This document shows, in pieces, positions 1 to 6,772 of a stretch of 12,409 bases of DNA. Under the pieces are notes generated by a model. It did no database searches. It was not told the DNA's origin and worked only from the letters and a program-made list of their open reading frames with translations. The DNA comes from an uncultured Desulfotignum sp. (GTDB lineage: Bacteria > Desulfobacterota > Desulfobacteria > Desulfobacterales > Desulfobacteraceae). Every line of letters begins with the position of its first letter. Positions within the stretch are counted from its first letter, which is position 1. The DNA is taken from positions 1 through 12,409 of the forward strand of contig CALGAJ010000139.1 of assembly GCA_937951975.1 (NCBI GenBank), in the 5' to 3' direction. Position numbers and translations under genes: made by a program.

Positions 1-222
1 GTGGTCGTAATACCGGGATTTTGGGTCGTATTTGGCCGCGCCTGCCTCAAGAAACTCGTTCAGCTTCTCTCGATCCGTCGCCAGCTTGCGCCAGTGCGGG
101 CGTCCCGGTGTAACCATGCAGTGCTCCTGTTCTTCTCTGGTCATGGTACAGAGTCCGTCTACCGGGACTCCGCAATTGCTGCAATATTTCCCGCCACCAT
201 AGACCGCCTGTTCTTCGCTCAT
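1..222 (-). CDS. Small Cys-containing protein, 3' end cut by window edge
   Basis: Reading leftwards from ATG at 222, an open frame of 74 codons runs off the left edge with no stop. AAGGAG lies 8 bases before the ATG, and the ATG overlaps the stop of the upstream gene as ATGA, so the start is well supported. The protein begins MSEEQAVYGGGKYC. It has cysteines at about residues 14, 17, 25 and 35 (CSNC, then two single Cys), a pattern able to bind one zinc ion. The rest is charged, with many Arg, Lys and Glu after residue 45. I do not recognise a family. It is the last visible gene of the leftward phage operon. A small zinc-ribbon accessory protein is likely, but its function is unknown. Confidence 0.7.
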   Translation of the reverse strand, partial: MSEEQAVYGGGKYCSNCGVPVDGLCTMTREEQEHCMVTPGRPHWRKLATDREKLNEFLEAGAAKYDPKSRYYDH

Positions 223-440
223 GCCACGCTCCTTTCGTTGCCAAGATCGTTATAGGCATCCACCGCCCGCTGAACACTCAGCGTCTCACACACCGGACGG
301 CCATCATGGTCAACCACGGTGTGAACGATAGTTCCAAGGGCCGGGTTGACTCTCATCCACATCCGCTTTCCTCCGGGATGGGCCGCCAGCAGGGTTGTGA
401 TTTCGTGATTAAGTGCTGCCAGCGTCAGTTCATTTTTCAT
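219..440 (-). CDS. Hypothetical phage protein, 73 aa
   Basis: A 73-residue protein starting MKNELTLAAL. AGAAGG sits about 10 bases before the ATG, and its stop overlaps the next ATG (ATGA). It is predicted soluble, with no signal peptide, membrane segment or cysteine cluster; the one Cys is near residue 51. The N-terminal part (residues 4-20) looks helical. The middle (about 26-50) is likely beta, with the sequence VVDHDGRPVCETL. I cannot place it in a family. It lies directly after the AT-rich GTAC-repeat stretch and may be transcribed either by read-through from the primase gene or from a promoter inside that stretch. Its function is unknown. Confidence 0.65.
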   Translation of the reverse strand: MKNELTLAALNHEITTLLAAHPGGKRMWMRVNPALGTIVHTVVDHDGRPVCETLSVQRAVDAYNDLGNERSVA

Positions 441-718
441 AAATAGTCACCTTCTCTCTGCGTTCAGTACAAAAGTACAGTACACCCTTACACACGCCCC
501 CACACATCCACGAAATAATAGATGTATATGGAGTATATGTACTAATGTACTAAATATATTTTTTTTATATATATTATTAATTTTATTGGATTTTTTCAGT
601 ACATCTCTTAGTACATTTTCGATACATTTGTTTAATTTATTTTGTACCAAAGCAAAGGTTTTCGGTACATTCGTTTTAAAAATGTACCAACGGCTGAACA
701 ATATGCTGTACTGAACAA
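441..718. repeat. AT-rich intergenic stretch with eleven GTAC palindromes; candidate origin or operator array
   Basis: This is the largest stretch here without a convincing gene, and it is far more AT-rich than its surroundings. GTAC occurs eleven times, starting at 467, 475, 480, 539, 547, 599, 611, 644, 665, 684 and 708. Some sites form larger units: TGTACTAA is tandemly repeated at 538-553, and GGTACATT (664-671) and AATGTACC (681-688) are exact inverted arms with a 9-base spacer. Between 551 and 598 lies a nearly pure A/T run that could unwind easily. Iterated sites beside an easily melted run, next to the primase-helicase gene, are what a phage replication origin often looks like. A repressor or regulator array is the main alternative. 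No tRNA or strong promoter was seen in it. Confidence 0.6.
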
Positions 719-2902
719 TCATTGCTTTGGCTCAAATTTCTTTGGTAACTGATACAGTGTCACTCCGCCACGGCCCTCTTTGACAATTATCTCTCCGCGC
801 TTTTTCAAGACACCGATAACGCTTTCAGAATATTTTATTTGCCAATCTTTTAGTCTTGGCCGCCTGGTTGCCATATAGGAAAAAGACGGATTTCTCCCCG
901 CCTTGATCGCCGCCTTGATCGCCTCTTTAAACACCTCACAATCCCGATGGAAATCACCGGATACCACTTTACCGCTCAAAACATTGAGTTTCCACCCGGA
1001 TATCATTTCGGCAACCTGAATGCCCCATTCCACATCCGCCAGGTCAACGGCATCGAACAATCCATCGGCACCCCGTACCGCTGCGTGATGAATCAAGGCA
1101 TATTTAAGGGCCAGATCAAACCGCCTGGATATAAACCCTGTCTCTCCTTCAGAATCAGCCTTGTTCGCCTCCACAGTAATGTTTTTAGAGTATTTTTTGA
1201 TCCTTGCCACCGCCTCATCGGTTGCCGGAAGGTCCACACACCCCTTGATGAGCGTGGCGAGTGTTTCCTGTTCCGGTTCAACAGGCCGCGCGTCCATGAT
1301 CCGCTGCAATTCTCGGATAAATGCTTTGGTTTTCTGGAAATAGCTCGATCCGATCAGCAACGGTTTTTCCTGGATATCTCCATCATAGACCCAAAAATCA
1401 AACCGCTGCATCAAGCCGGTTTCAAAGTCCTTGATCTGGATGGCCTCAAAAATGGTTGGCGTGGCGTTTCCGATGATAGAAACACAGGGGTTGTTAATAT
1501 GAAGCGTGTTTTTTGAATCCCCGAAAACTTTTGTGAAGTCCTCGCCGGATCTGCTATACAGGTCCAGCATAGTATTAATCTTGCCCTCTGCGGTCATGTC
1601 TACACCGCCCTTGGTGTGCCGGATAAAAATACTGCTCACCTCGTCGAAAAATCCCATGCCGTGAGGATTTTCAGACACTGCCCGCCATATCCCCGGCCCA
1701 CTGGCAGCATCGTTCATGCTGACAAATCCAGGAATATCCAGGCACCGGAGAAACTTCTTGTCCGTTGCGGTTTTGCCTGTCGATGTTCCGCCTACCTTAA
1801 TGTTAAATACATTGGGATGAACCCCGTTGAGACTAACCTTCCCGGAGATGGCCCGGCTGATTACGGTCAGCACCACCGGGAGGCTGTACTGCAAAATATC
1901 GCCTTCCAGGGCATCAAGACCCTGGCCGATCAATCCGGGAAATGTTAGGTTTGTAGGAATCACAAGGGAATCGTTCATTTCACAGCAATCTTCCTGGCTC
2001 ATGCACTCAACAGCGTGGCGGCCATATATCGCCTGTCTCACCGCATCAAGTCCGCACTCGGCGGCCATGTCGTTGAAATCCGTACCCTCGATATCTGTTG
2101 GGTACACATAACCATGTCCCAGTCCATCCCGGATCTTCTTAGCGGCCAACAACCCCGGGTTGAAACCACGCTCCCGCTCCGTGCCGTGGTCATTATCCGC
2201 ACAGATCAATATCTCCCGGCCCTCAAACTTCTGACCGGCAAACCGCGCTACCGCTTCCATGTTCCCGGCATTGAAGGCCACTAACACCTTGAACCCGGTT
2301 GCCTCGCGGATCGTTGCACCTGTGGCGTATCCCTCGCACACACATACCGTCACCGAATCATCGCCCGGAATCGGATAGCAGCCGCCCTTGACCACGCCTT
2401 GATACAGAAATCGTTTCCGCTTGCCGGATCTCGGTATCATCTGGTAGCTGGTGGCAACCCCGGCAACGTTCAATACCGGAAGGATTAGGCACCGGTTACA
2501 CTCCCGCAGGTCACCCCAAACACCCACACCCTTATCAACCAGATAATCGTGACGCGGGTCTGCTGGTTGGGTCCATTTTTCCAGATATTGCTTAACAATC
2601 CGCTTCGCCCGGTCAAGTCTCTCCAACTCTGCGGCGGCATGGCGTTCTTCCAAAATGCGCCACGCCTTATCAGCCCCGGCTTTGTCGCCGTTCAACTCCT
2701 TGGTGGATGCCTTGCGTTTTTCGTTCCTGATCCAGCACCCAAATACTGCATAGTGATGATCCCCATATCGGTGAATCAGATACCACCCGTCCCGGTTGCG
2801 CCGGTTTTTGGCGGCACTGTGGCAGCGGTGTATCTGACCGTCCGGCATTGGGGATTCAACCGACAACCCGAAGTCCGCCATGGCATTGACTATCTGCTGC
2901 AT
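719..2902 (-). CDS. Phage primase-helicase: TOPRIM plus DUF3987-like P-loop domain
   Basis: A 727-residue replication protein expected to make primers and unwind DNA at the phage fork. Residues 1-110 are Arg/Lys-rich and lack a clear CHC2-type zinc finger. A TOPRIM domain spans about 185-280: CEGYATG (acidic Glu near 190), NAGN (211-214), ICADND (233-238) and GTDFND (273-278), the metal-binding pattern of TraC/P4-type primases. A P-loop ATPase follows, with Walker A GGTSTGKT (371-378), Walker B GFFDEV (417-422), sensor-like IIGNAT (476-481) and Arg500 as a possible finger. This matches DUF3987-type phage helicases. Residues 650-727 look like a winged helix. GAGGTG lies 6-7 bases before the ATG, 15 bases after the stop of the upstream helicase gene. 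The exact enzymatic split (primase, helicase or both) is inferred from the domains. Confidence 0.9.
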   Translation of the reverse strand: MQQIVNAMADFGLSVESPMPDGQIHRCHSAAKNRRNRDGWYLIHRYGDHHYAVFGCWIRNEKRKASTKELNGDKAGADKAWRILEERHAAAELERLDRAKRIVKQYLEKWTQPADPRHDYLVDKGVGVWGDLRECNRCLILPVLNVAGVATSYQMIPRSGKRKRFLYQGVVKGGCYPIPGDDSVTVCVCEGYATGATIREATGFKVLVAFNAGNMEAVARFAGQKFEGREILICADNDHGTERERGFNPGLLAAKKIRDGLGHGYVYPTDIEGTDFNDMAAECGLDAVRQAIYGRHAVECMSQEDCCEMNDSLVIPTNLTFPGLIGQGLDALEGDILQYSLPVVLTVISRAISGKVSLNGVHPNVFNIKVGGTSTGKTATDKKFLRCLDIPGFVSMNDAASGPGIWRAVSENPHGMGFFDEVSSIFIRHTKGGVDMTAEGKINTMLDLYSRSGEDFTKVFGDSKNTLHINNPCVSIIGNATPTIFEAIQIKDFETGLMQRFDFWVYDGDIQEKPLLIGSSYFQKTKAFIRELQRIMDARPVEPEQETLATLIKGCVDLPATDEAVARIKKYSKNITVEANKADSEGETGFISRRFDLALKYALIHHAAVRGADGLFDAVDLADVEWGIQVAEMISGWKLNVLSGKVVSGDFHRDCEVFKEAIKAAIKAGRNPSFSYMATRRPRLKDWQIKYSESVIGVLKKRGEIIVKEGRGGVTLYQLPKKFEPKQ

Positions 2903-2917
2903 ATATCCACCTCACCC

Positions 2918-4597
2918 CTAAAACGGGATTTCATCGTCTTCAAATTCCGGGACCGGATAAAGAAACTGGTTTTCATCCACTTCCACCTCCACCAGGTCCG
3001 GGTATTTACCGTTCAGATCCACCAGCACCCGAACCGGCACAAACAATCGCCGTTCTCCAAACTCGTCTATGCTTTCCGGGAAATCTCCATCAGATACCTG
3101 GGACCATTTCTGCTGTGACATAGTTACAGCATACCCGGAATATTGATCCGCGAAACACAGGAACATGGAAACGCGCTCCCGCTTGTAATCCGTGGCATGG
3201 TAAAAATAGTCGATCCGGCCCAAGGTCTTGCCGTTTTTCTTGCTCTCATGGGTGGATGGTTCCCACTCGACAACATCCTTCCAGACAGGCGGTGACTTCT
3301 CAAAAACAACCGACTTCATCTGAGGCATAGCTTCAGCCACAACACATTCGGTTTCGGGCCAGACAAAACCGCACTCCGAACACTCCCGCAGGGCCACATG
3401 GACTTCCGCATCACACTCCGGGCAGATTTTCCACATAGAGCGTTCTTTTGCTTCTGCGTCCGCTACCACTTTCGGCACCGTCACCTTGATATTGTCCAGA
3501 TCCGTGCCAAACCGGGCGGTGTTGTCGGTCAGGTCCACCAGAAATCCATGGTCTTTCCCGGGATGGGTCCGCAATACTCTGCCCACGGCCTGCAAAAACA
3601 GGCTGCTGCTCAACGTGGGCCTTGCAAACACCAGGCAATCCAGCACCGGCATGTCAAACCCTTCGGTCAGGATATTCACGGATGTCATGATTGGTTTTTG
3701 TCCGGTTTCCCACAACCGCATATTGGCGGCACGGTCAAGGGATGACAGTCTGCTGTGAACGATGGCTGACCGTTCTCCTAACAAGGCATGAAGCTTTTCA
3801 GCATGGTCGATGGTGCAGCAAAACACACACACCCGCCTATATCCGGCGCAATATTGGTCAATGGCCTCAACCGCCGTTTCAAGGTGAATCTCCCGGCTCA
3901 TGATCTCGCCCAACTGGTCCAGAACGTAGTCGCCGTTGGTTGAGACACCGGCCAGGTCCGTTTCAAGAGTTTCGTGATTCGCCACAACACCCTTGAGCGG
4001 CACCAGAAACCCGTCACGCTTCAATTCGTCATATGTGATTTTATGGGATATTTCGTCAAACAGGTTGACGTTTCCGGGCTTGCACATATGGCCGTAAATG
4101 TAGCCATGGCCCAACCTCGCCGGAGTTGCAGTGATGCCTAAAATCCGGCAACTTGGCCGTTGCAATCTCAGATAATCAATCACCTGCTTGTATTGCGTGT
4201 CACTGTTGATGTCGATCCGGTGGGCCTCATCGATGACAGTCAGGCCGGCGCCGGGATATTTCTGCATGACGTTGACAAAGGTCTGAATCGTGGCGATGGT
4301 AACGGGCCGGTCAATAGTCTTTTCGCCCAAACCGGCACAGCACAACCCGATTTCCGTAAACGGCAGGCCGGTGAACTTCTGGAATGAATTGAAAAACTGT
4401 TCACACAATTCCTGCTTGTGCATCAGCACCAGGAACCGCATACCCGAAACCTCATTATATAACCGTTGGATCAGGCGGACCGCCATGAAGGTCTTGCCGC
4501 TGCCCATCATGCCTTGAAGCAATACGTTTTGTTTAACCTGAAGATCCGCATATATTTTATCCAGCGCACAGGCCTGGTAGTCTCTGGCATCAATCAT
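2918..4597 (-). CDS. SF2 DEAH-type helicase with zinc ribbon and SSB-like C-terminal tail
   Basis: A 559-residue RecG/UvrB-like superfamily 2 helicase. RDYQ (5-8) is a Q-motif-like start. Walker A is GMMGSGKT (29-36), DEAH is at 123-126, motif III is GITATPA (154-160), motif V is NILTEGFD (308-315) and motif VI is QAVGRVLR (336-343). All key residues are present. A CPEC...CSEC zinc ribbon follows (Cys392, 395, 406, 409), then a C-terminal domain of about 140 residues that I do not recognise. The last nine residues, EFEDDEIPF, closely resemble the acidic DDDIPF tip of bacterial SSB; I checked this codon by codon up to TAG at 2918-2920. The ATG overlaps the stop of the VRR-NUC gene (ATGA). It probably opens or remodels DNA for replication or recombination, possibly by contacting host SSB-binding proteins. 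Confidence 0.92.
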   Translation of the reverse strand: MIDARDYQACALDKIYADLQVKQNVLLQGMMGSGKTFMAVRLIQRLYNEVSGMRFLVLMHKQELCEQFFNSFQKFTGLPFTEIGLCCAGLGEKTIDRPVTIATIQTFVNVMQKYPGAGLTVIDEAHRIDINSDTQYKQVIDYLRLQRPSCRILGITATPARLGHGYIYGHMCKPGNVNLFDEISHKITYDELKRDGFLVPLKGVVANHETLETDLAGVSTNGDYVLDQLGEIMSREIHLETAVEAIDQYCAGYRRVCVFCCTIDHAEKLHALLGERSAIVHSRLSSLDRAANMRLWETGQKPIMTSVNILTEGFDMPVLDCLVFARPTLSSSLFLQAVGRVLRTHPGKDHGFLVDLTDNTARFGTDLDNIKVTVPKVVADAEAKERSMWKICPECDAEVHVALRECSECGFVWPETECVVAEAMPQMKSVVFEKSPPVWKDVVEWEPSTHESKKNGKTLGRIDYFYHATDYKRERVSMFLCFADQYSGYAVTMSQQKWSQVSDGDFPESIDEFGERRLFVPVRVLVDLNGKYPDLVEVEVDENQFLYPVPEFEDDEIPF

Positions 4598-4923
4598 GCC
4601 TCCACCACCTTCCGCACATCATCCACCGACCGGACCACATAATACTCACCACCAGCCCACTGGATGTCTTTTTCTGCCCGTTTTTGTGCCTGGGATTGGC
4701 GGCCCTTTTCCGTCTTCACCTCAAAACCCACGAATCGACCATCTTTCAAGCACACAATCACATCCGGAACACCCGGCTTGCCGGTTTTGAAGTACCGGCC
4801 CTGCTGAGTCTTGACAGCACCGGACCCGGCCCGGAAGAAGTAAAGCGGCACCTGTTTAGAGACAACCGTTAAATAATCCATGATGGCCTTTTGGATCATC
4901 GCCTCGGTGCGTTTTACAGGCAT
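4594..4923 (-). CDS. VRR-NUC domain nuclease
   Basis: A 109-residue stand-alone VRR-NUC protein, a compact PD-(D/E)XK nuclease; relatives cut structured or branched DNA. Visible signature: Glu7 and Gln11 in the first helix, GKPGVPDVIV with Asp54, GFEVK with Glu68 and Lys70, and Gln78 in RQSQAQ. A longer reading from GTG at 4932 is possible. I prefer ATG at 4923 because AGGAG lies 8 bases before it, while the GTG falls on the ribosome site itself. It overlaps the Cas4-like gene upstream by 10 bases and the SF2 helicase gene downstream by 4 bases (ATGA), so it is probably made together with both. Stand-alone VRR-NUC proteins often sit beside phage helicases, which suggests nicking or resolution of DNA opened by the helicase. 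Confidence 0.92.
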   Translation of the reverse strand: MPVKRTEAMIQKAIMDYLTVVSKQVPLYFFRAGSGAVKTQQGRYFKTGKPGVPDVIVCLKDGRFVGFEVKTEKGRQSQAQKRAEKDIQWAGGEYYVVRSVDDVRKVVEA

Positions 4924-5600
4924 TGGAAACACTCCTCATAAAATGGACACCATTTGGCCTCCCACCAGTCTGCCCGTGGGCAGGCCCGTTCAGGCTCAGA
5001 CTCCATGGCGATGATTCTGAAAACATCGGACAGTCTGTCGATGATCCAGTCTCTTTTCAGTGCGATGCGCTCCTGATATAATGCAGATGTATTTTTATTG
5101 TAGACCGTGACAAACGCTCGGTTTAGCTTCAGGCCCAGCATATAGGCGTGGACCTGGGCCTTGTATTGTTCGTTGTATGCCTCGTAACCGTCTTTGAGTA
5201 GTTTGGCAAAGCCCTTATCGTTCATGGTCTTGCACTCCCAAAGATGCGGCTGTGACGACTCGATCAGCCCGGTAGCAATACCGTCAATGCTGCCGTGCAG
5301 CGTGACACCATCCAGGGTGAACTTGACCGGATATTGGCGATGGGTGATAGACACGCCAATATGGGCTAAGTCCATAGCAATATGGTCCTCAATGATGTTG
5401 CCCAACTCAAAAAGTCTCAACACCCTGCCTTCCGGCGGCTTTTCAAGGTGACAGCGATGCTTGTACCAGAGATACCGGCCACATTTATGACCGATCTGTG
5501 ACAGGCCCAACCGTCTTCGAGGCGTCCGTCTTGCCTCATAAAATATATCCAGTGCCCTGACCGTAGATATTTCGTTGATTAATTCAGCGATGTTTGTCAT
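4914..5600 (-). CDS. Cas4/RecB-like PD-(D/E)XK exonuclease with probable Fe-S cluster
   Basis: A 228-residue nuclease of the RecB/Cas4 type. Motifs in order: LSQIGHKCGRYLW with Cys40, an acidic helix with Glu71, GSIDG with Asp106, LWECK with Glu122 and Lys124, and QVHAY with Gln149 and Tyr153 (the QxxxY motif). A C-terminal cysteine group follows at 207, 218, 224 and 227 (WCPFYEEC). Cys40 with three of the C-terminal cysteines would hold a 4Fe-4S cluster, as in Cas4 and AddB. The start at ATG 5600 is preferred over GTG 5609 because AAGGTGG sits just before it and it overlaps the upstream stop as ATGA. No cas1, cas2 or CRISPR repeats are near, so this is a phage recombination nuclease, probably resecting ends for the Sak4-like ATPase and ssDNA-binding protein of the same operon. 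Confidence 0.9.
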   Translation of the reverse strand: MTNIAELINEISTVRALDIFYEARRTPRRRLGLSQIGHKCGRYLWYKHRCHLEKPPEGRVLRLFELGNIIEDHIAMDLAHIGVSITHRQYPVKFTLDGVTLHGSIDGIATGLIESSQPHLWECKTMNDKGFAKLLKDGYEAYNEQYKAQVHAYMLGLKLNRAFVTVYNKNTSALYQERIALKRDWIIDRLSDVFRIIAMESEPERACPRADWWEAKWCPFYEECFQCL

Positions 5601-6223
5601 ATGGCCCACCTTTTTGGTGAACCAACCTGACCATGTTCAAATCGGGCTTGACGGGCGGCTTGAAGCGCCCTGTATGGATGACGGTATCTAAATTTTTGAC
5701 AAGTGTTTTCTGATTTTGGGCAACCTTCATTCTTCATGCCGATATACGTGTTTTCCATGACTGAAGGGTCATCGCAAACATCACACTCAACAAAAACGTT
5801 TGTTGTTGACCTGTTTGATATAACCATGTCGATGTGACCACCTGCCTGTTTTGTCCACCCTTCCCATTCGTCACCATCTGTTGGGGTAAATACCAACATA
5901 TAGTCATCTACATCTGCATATGCGTCGTTGCATTTCGGGATACCGCCAAAAAGCACACAAACAGGCGTTTCACAACAGATGGATAGCCTTTTTGCTTTAT
6001 TTTGTTCACTTTGAAGCGGGAAACCACCTTTAATCTCAACCCATATTCCAACATCCGGCAACCAAAAATCCGGCAGATACCACCCATGCTCACCTAAATC
6101 AAATCCCTCCGGCTCATACTCATACTTAATTCCCAATTCATCAAAGAACACTGCCCAGCGAGCCTCCAGTCTGCTCCTGAACCTATATCCGTTATATACT
6201 GTTTCAATCGGCTTGATATCCAT
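5597..6223 (-). CDS. Putative PD-(D/E)XK endonuclease-like phage protein
   Basis: A 208-residue protein, start taken at ATG 6223 (MDIKPIETVY) behind a strong GGGAGGTG at 5-12 bases. An upstream start at 6274 would run through the terminator-like hairpin and lacks such a site. The N-terminal 70 residues carry a nuclease-like pattern: SRLEARWA with Glu20, YLPDFWLP with Asp52 and WVEIKG with Glu63 and Lys65. This is the E...PDF...ExK layout of TnsA and many restriction-like enzymes. The C-terminal half is of unknown fold with scattered cysteines (83, 84, 89, 98, 147, 150, 168, 175), perhaps including a zinc site (CDVC). Its composition is more AT-rich than the neighbouring genes. Related N-terminal segments occur in hypothetical phage proteins. 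The nuclease role is inferred, not shown. Confidence 0.75.
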   Translation of the reverse strand: MDIKPIETVYNGYRFRSRLEARWAVFFDELGIKYEYEPEGFDLGEHGWYLPDFWLPDVGIWVEIKGGFPLQSEQNKAKRLSICCETPVCVLFGGIPKCNDAYADVDDYMLVFTPTDGDEWEGWTKQAGGHIDMVISNRSTTNVFVECDVCDDPSVMENTYIGMKNEGCPKSENTCQKFRYRHPYRALQAARQARFEHGQVGSPKRWAI

Positions 6224-6244
6224 TACACACCTCCCAACACCGCA

Positions 6245-6285
6245 GATTAAAAGAAAGGCCGCCCCGATCTCCAAGCGGAGCGGCC
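6245..6285 (-). terminator. Intrinsic terminator-like hairpin within the leftward operon
   Basis: Read on the minus strand, arm GGCCGCTCC (6285-6277) pairs with GGGGCGGCC (6265-6257) over 9 base pairs with one G-U pair. The loop is 11 bases, and TTTCTTTTAATC follows directly. It lies 7 bases after the stop of the DUF669 gene and 22 bases before the next gene. On the plus strand no T-run follows, so it acts leftwards. It probably reduces, rather than ends, transcription into the nuclease and helicase genes, since I see no minus-strand promoter just after it. Confidence 0.75.
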
Positions 6286-6292
6286 ATCTTGA

Positions 6293-6772
6293 TTACCAGC
6301 CGCTTGCGTTCTGGACGGGTGCGGCCTGCTGTGTTGTGGGTTGTGTCTGCTGAGTCGGCACGGGGCCGTAGGCCCGGATCTTGTTGGAATCAAGCTCTTT
6401 TCCCGTGGTGTTGCTGGTGAACTTCTCCACCTTAACATCAATGCCCAAGGGCTTGCCCATCAACCCGGCGGTGTCCTGCGGGGGATACGGCACGCCGCAC
6501 AGGTTACAAATTCGCTTCAAGGTTCCCTGCCCGATGGCCTGGGCCTTCGGGCTTGCGTTCGTGATGTTGATATAATCGGTCAACACTTCACCGGCAAACT
6601 GCCCCTCCATGATCTGGATCTTGACTTCCAGGATTTTTCCGGTTCCCGCGCTGTTGTCCCTGAGCTGATCAGACACCAGGCAGGCGCGATATTTACCAGC
6701 CGGGATGACCGTGAACTCGCCAGTTGACTCTTGAACATTTGCATCCATCTGGATTCCGTTGAGATTTGCCAT
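6293..6772 (-). CDS. DUF669-type single-stranded DNA-binding protein
   Basis: A 159-residue protein of the phage DUF669 family, members of which are thought to bind ssDNA next to Sak4- or Erf-like annealing systems. Recognisable features: a start rich in Asn and Asp (MANLNGIQMDAN), the PAGKY turn at 24-28, GTGKILEVKIQIMEG (43-57) and NITNASPKAQAIGQ (69-82), then TLKRICNLCGV (84-94). Residues 138-156 are Gln/Pro/Ala/Thr-rich and disordered. The end is NASGW, without the acidic DDDIPF tip of true SSB. The ATG shares one base with the upstream stop (TAATG) behind GGAAGGTGG. It would coat phage ssDNA during recombination and replication. The family call is from pattern memory and fits the context well. 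Confidence 0.85.
   Translation of the reverse strand: MANLNGIQMDANVQESTGEFTVIPAGKYRACLVSDQLRDNSAGTGKILEVKIQIMEGQFAGEVLTDYINITNASPKAQAIGQGTLKRICNLCGVPYPPQDTAGLMGKPLGIDVKVEKFTSNTTGKELDSNKIRAYGPVPTQQTQPTTQQAAPVQNASGW

Noticed and set aside
1..255. Plus-strand open frame from GTG at position 1.
   Set aside because: The opposite strand carries a better-supported partial gene with a ribosome site and ATGA overlap; this frame looks like its shadow.
447..722. A 91-codon minus-strand open frame that fills the gap after the primase gene and even starts with ATGA overlap.
   Set aside because: It lies in the very AT-rich GTAC array; the protein is Lys/Asn/Ile-rich and then an odd Cys/His/Val string, with no ribosome site beyond the end of the primase gene. 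I treat it as a chance frame over a repeat region, though the overlap keeps a small doubt.
947..1516. A 189-codon plus-strand open frame opposite the primase gene.
   Set aside because: It is antisense to a clear TOPRIM/P-loop gene, and its protein has no domain-like pattern. The same holds for plus-strand frames at 2549-3118 and 3398-3745 opposite the primase and SF2 helicase genes.
4914..5600. Cas4-like protein as a sign of a CRISPR-Cas locus.
   Set aside because: No cas1, cas2, effector genes or repeat-spacer array in the window; Cas4-like nucleases are common in phage recombination operons.
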